From positions 1 to 5,115 of the forward strand of contig JACQRR010000066.1 in assembly GCA_016206365.1 (NCBI GenBank): 5,115 bases of DNA. Reading direction: 5' to 3'. Numbering within the stretch: the stretch's first letter is position 1; the number at the start of each line of letters is the position of its first letter. Shown here in pieces: positions 4,086 through 5,115 of this stretch. The notes beneath the pieces were generated by a model. That model was not told the DNA's origin. It did not search any database and saw only the letters and a list, made by a program, of their open reading frames with translations. Both the position numbers and the translations under genes were made by a program. This DNA comes from Candidatus Roizmanbacteria bacterium. Its GTDB lineage: Bacteria; Patescibacteriota; Microgenomatia; UBA1406; GWC2-37-13.

Positions 4086-5093
4086 TTATCTGATTTTAAT
4101 TCTTGAAAGAATCAAACCCCAAAAAGATCCAAGGTCGATTATAAGATAGAGAATGAGTGAAAAGACAATGCTTTTCAAAAGAAATACAATCCCTTTTTGT
4201 TTGTAAACAAATGTCCAGAAATACCACTCCAGATTGGTAAATTGGACAAAAATGAGAAGAGCGACGTACATAAAAATCCAATGGAAGAACCCCAGAATCA
4301 AAAAAGAGACAAAGAGAACAGCCAGGATGGCTTTAAAGGCTTCTTTTTTTGAGGTGGCGACCGGATCGAAGCGGAGTCTTTTTTGATAAAGCAATACCCA
4401 ATCACGGCTTCTTTTAAAATATTTCACCGCAATAGGCCAAAAGTCTTCAAATTCGTGGTAGACCATGAGTTCGGGTGAAAATCTAATTTTTGCTTGTTTT
4501 TCGATGCGATAGGTAAGCTCAATATCTTCGACGGTTGGTTCAGGGAAATTCTCATTAAAACCGCCAATCTTCTGGAAAAGTTTTTTTTCAATGCCGGCAA
4601 TACGAGTGGAGAAAAGGTAGTAGCGGGCGTATTTTTCCCGTTCGATAAACCAGTAGACCCAGTCGCGCATGGCTTTGAAGTTAGGGAAAAATTTATTGGT
4701 TTTTTGCCGGTAATGCCAGATGCCAGTAAAGGCTTTAATTTGTTTTTCTTTAGCAAACTGAAAAGCATAACGAAGAGTTGACTTTGCGAGTTCGACGTCA
4801 GAATCTAAAAAAAGAACATATTCTCCTTTTGTTTTTTTGACTCCGTAGTTGCGAGCATAAGCTGGTCCGAAGTTTTTCCTTAGTGGATAAACCGTAAGTT
4901 TGTACTTTAAAACCGACTGAATCTCTTTTATTTTCTTAAGAGTTCTATCTTTGGATTTATCATCAACCACAATGACTTCTATATTCTTAAAGTGTCTGAA
5001 GTCGGAGTTATTGATTGAGAGTAGGGGAGTGTGGATGGTATTTTGACTGTTGTGGGTGGGAATGACGATTGAGAGGAGTAATTTGATCTTCAT
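4086..5093 (-). CDS. Family 2 glycosyltransferase with C-terminal membrane helices
   Basis: Predicted to transfer a sugar from a nucleotide-sugar donor to an envelope polysaccharide or lipid carrier at the inner face of the membrane; donor and acceptor cannot be read from the sequence. The GT-A fold starts with LLSIVIPTHNSQNTI (6-20), followed by VIVVDDKSKDRT (40-51), NFGPAYARNYG (74-84), the metal/nucleotide motif FLDSDVE with D97 and D99 (95-101), GGFNENFPEPTVEDIEL with E189 and D190 (177-193), and a degenerate QxxRW-like KRSRDW (227-232). Hydrophobic segments at about 254-285 and 302-327 predict two to four membrane helices after the catalytic domain. The length of 335 aa is normal for this architecture. 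ATG at 5093 places the first strand correctly, and no Shine-Dalgarno motif precedes it. It converges on the M23 gene and belongs to a different transcription unit. No repeat insertions are visible. Confidence 0.93.
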   Translation of the reverse strand: MKIKLLLSIVIPTHNSQNTIHTPLLSINNSDFRHFKNIEVIVVDDKSKDRTLKKIKEIQSVLKYKLTVYPLRKNFGPAYARNYGVKKTKGEYVLFLDSDVELAKSTLRYAFQFAKEKQIKAFTGIWHYRQKTNKFFPNFKAMRDWVYWFIEREKYARYYLFSTRIAGIEKKLFQKIGGFNENFPEPTVEDIELTYRIEKQAKIRFSPELMVYHEFEDFWPIAVKYFKRSRDWVLLYQKRLRFDPVATSKKEAFKAILAVLFVSFLILGFFHWIFMYVALLIFVQFTNLEWYFWTFVYKQKGIVFLLKSIVFSLILYLIIDLGSFWGLILSRIKIR

Positions 5094-5102
5094 TATGGAA
5101 GA

Positions 5103-5113
5103 ATTGTACTATA
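5103..5113 (-). promoter_or_regulatory. Candidate -10 box for the glycosyltransferase gene
   Basis: On the - strand the window edge reads TATAGTACAAT. Either TATAGT (5113-5108) or TACAAT (5108-5103) matches TATAAT at 5 of 6, and lies 9-14 nt before the ATG at 5093. A start of transcription at or just before the ATG would give a leaderless or nearly leaderless mRNA, consistent with the missing Shine-Dalgarno motif. Any -35 is outside the window. Confidence 0.35.
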
Positions 5114-5115
5114 AA

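Noticed and set aside
4494..4781. A + strand open frame of 95 codons
   Set aside because: It lies wholly opposite the well-supported glycosyltransferase gene and has no recognisable domain; it is an antisense shadow.

Overview
The window reads as a piece of an AT-rich bacterial chromosome, most likely a Patescibacteria/CPR genome and perhaps Microgenomates-like. That placement is inferred from several things: compact gene packing, Shine-Dalgarno motifs that are mostly weak or absent, a LysM/M23 envelope protein, a small membrane-tethered family 2 glycosyltransferase, and short palindromic repeats of the 'GTCATCCTGA...' and 'GTCATTCCGAG...' types. I cannot confirm the lineage without a marker gene. 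TGA acts as a normal stop for gdhA and the M23 gene, so the UGA-glycine code of Gracilibacteria/SR1 is not indicated.

Layout. Positions 1-96 hold the last 31 codons of an unidentified + strand gene. Positions 97-194 are an AT-rich spacer dominated by a long imperfect inverted repeat with a 10-bp internal periodicity. Three + strand genes follow: thioredoxin reductase (trxB, 195-1313), glutamate dehydrogenase (gdhA, about 1350-2894) and a membrane-anchored LysM + M23 peptidase (2920-3984). They are closely spaced (about 36 and 25 nt) and could be co-transcribed, although an extended -10 box before the M23 gene suggests it may have its own promoter. A convergent - strand GT2 glycosyltransferase (5093-4086) ends the window. 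The 101-bp convergent gap is filled by a hairpin and a palindromic repeat.

Main point of interest. Both metabolic enzymes are far longer than their families (TrxR 372 versus about 310 aa; GDH about 514 versus about 415-430 aa). Nearly all the excess is encoded by repeats that otherwise look intergenic. trxB carries a 95-bp palindromic element and a TTCAAAG heptamer array, and its stop codon lies in a third short direct repeat. gdhA carries a 49-bp palindromic element bounded by 13-bp direct repeats, a 111-bp palindromic element with perfect 11-bp terminal inverted repeats, and a heptamer-based inverted repeat near its C-terminus. All are read in frame without stops and fall where family comparison predicts surface loops. 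A relative of the same element family sits in the gap after the M23 gene. The neighbouring M23 and glycosyltransferase genes contain none. The pattern resembles the protein-coding palindromic elements described in Rickettsia, but the families here look different.

Functionally, GDH can produce or consume NAD(P)H through glutamate/2-oxoglutarate interconversion, and TrxR spends NADPH on thiol reduction. The M23 protein and glycosyltransferase belong to cell-envelope work. A link between the two pairs is not shown by the sequence.
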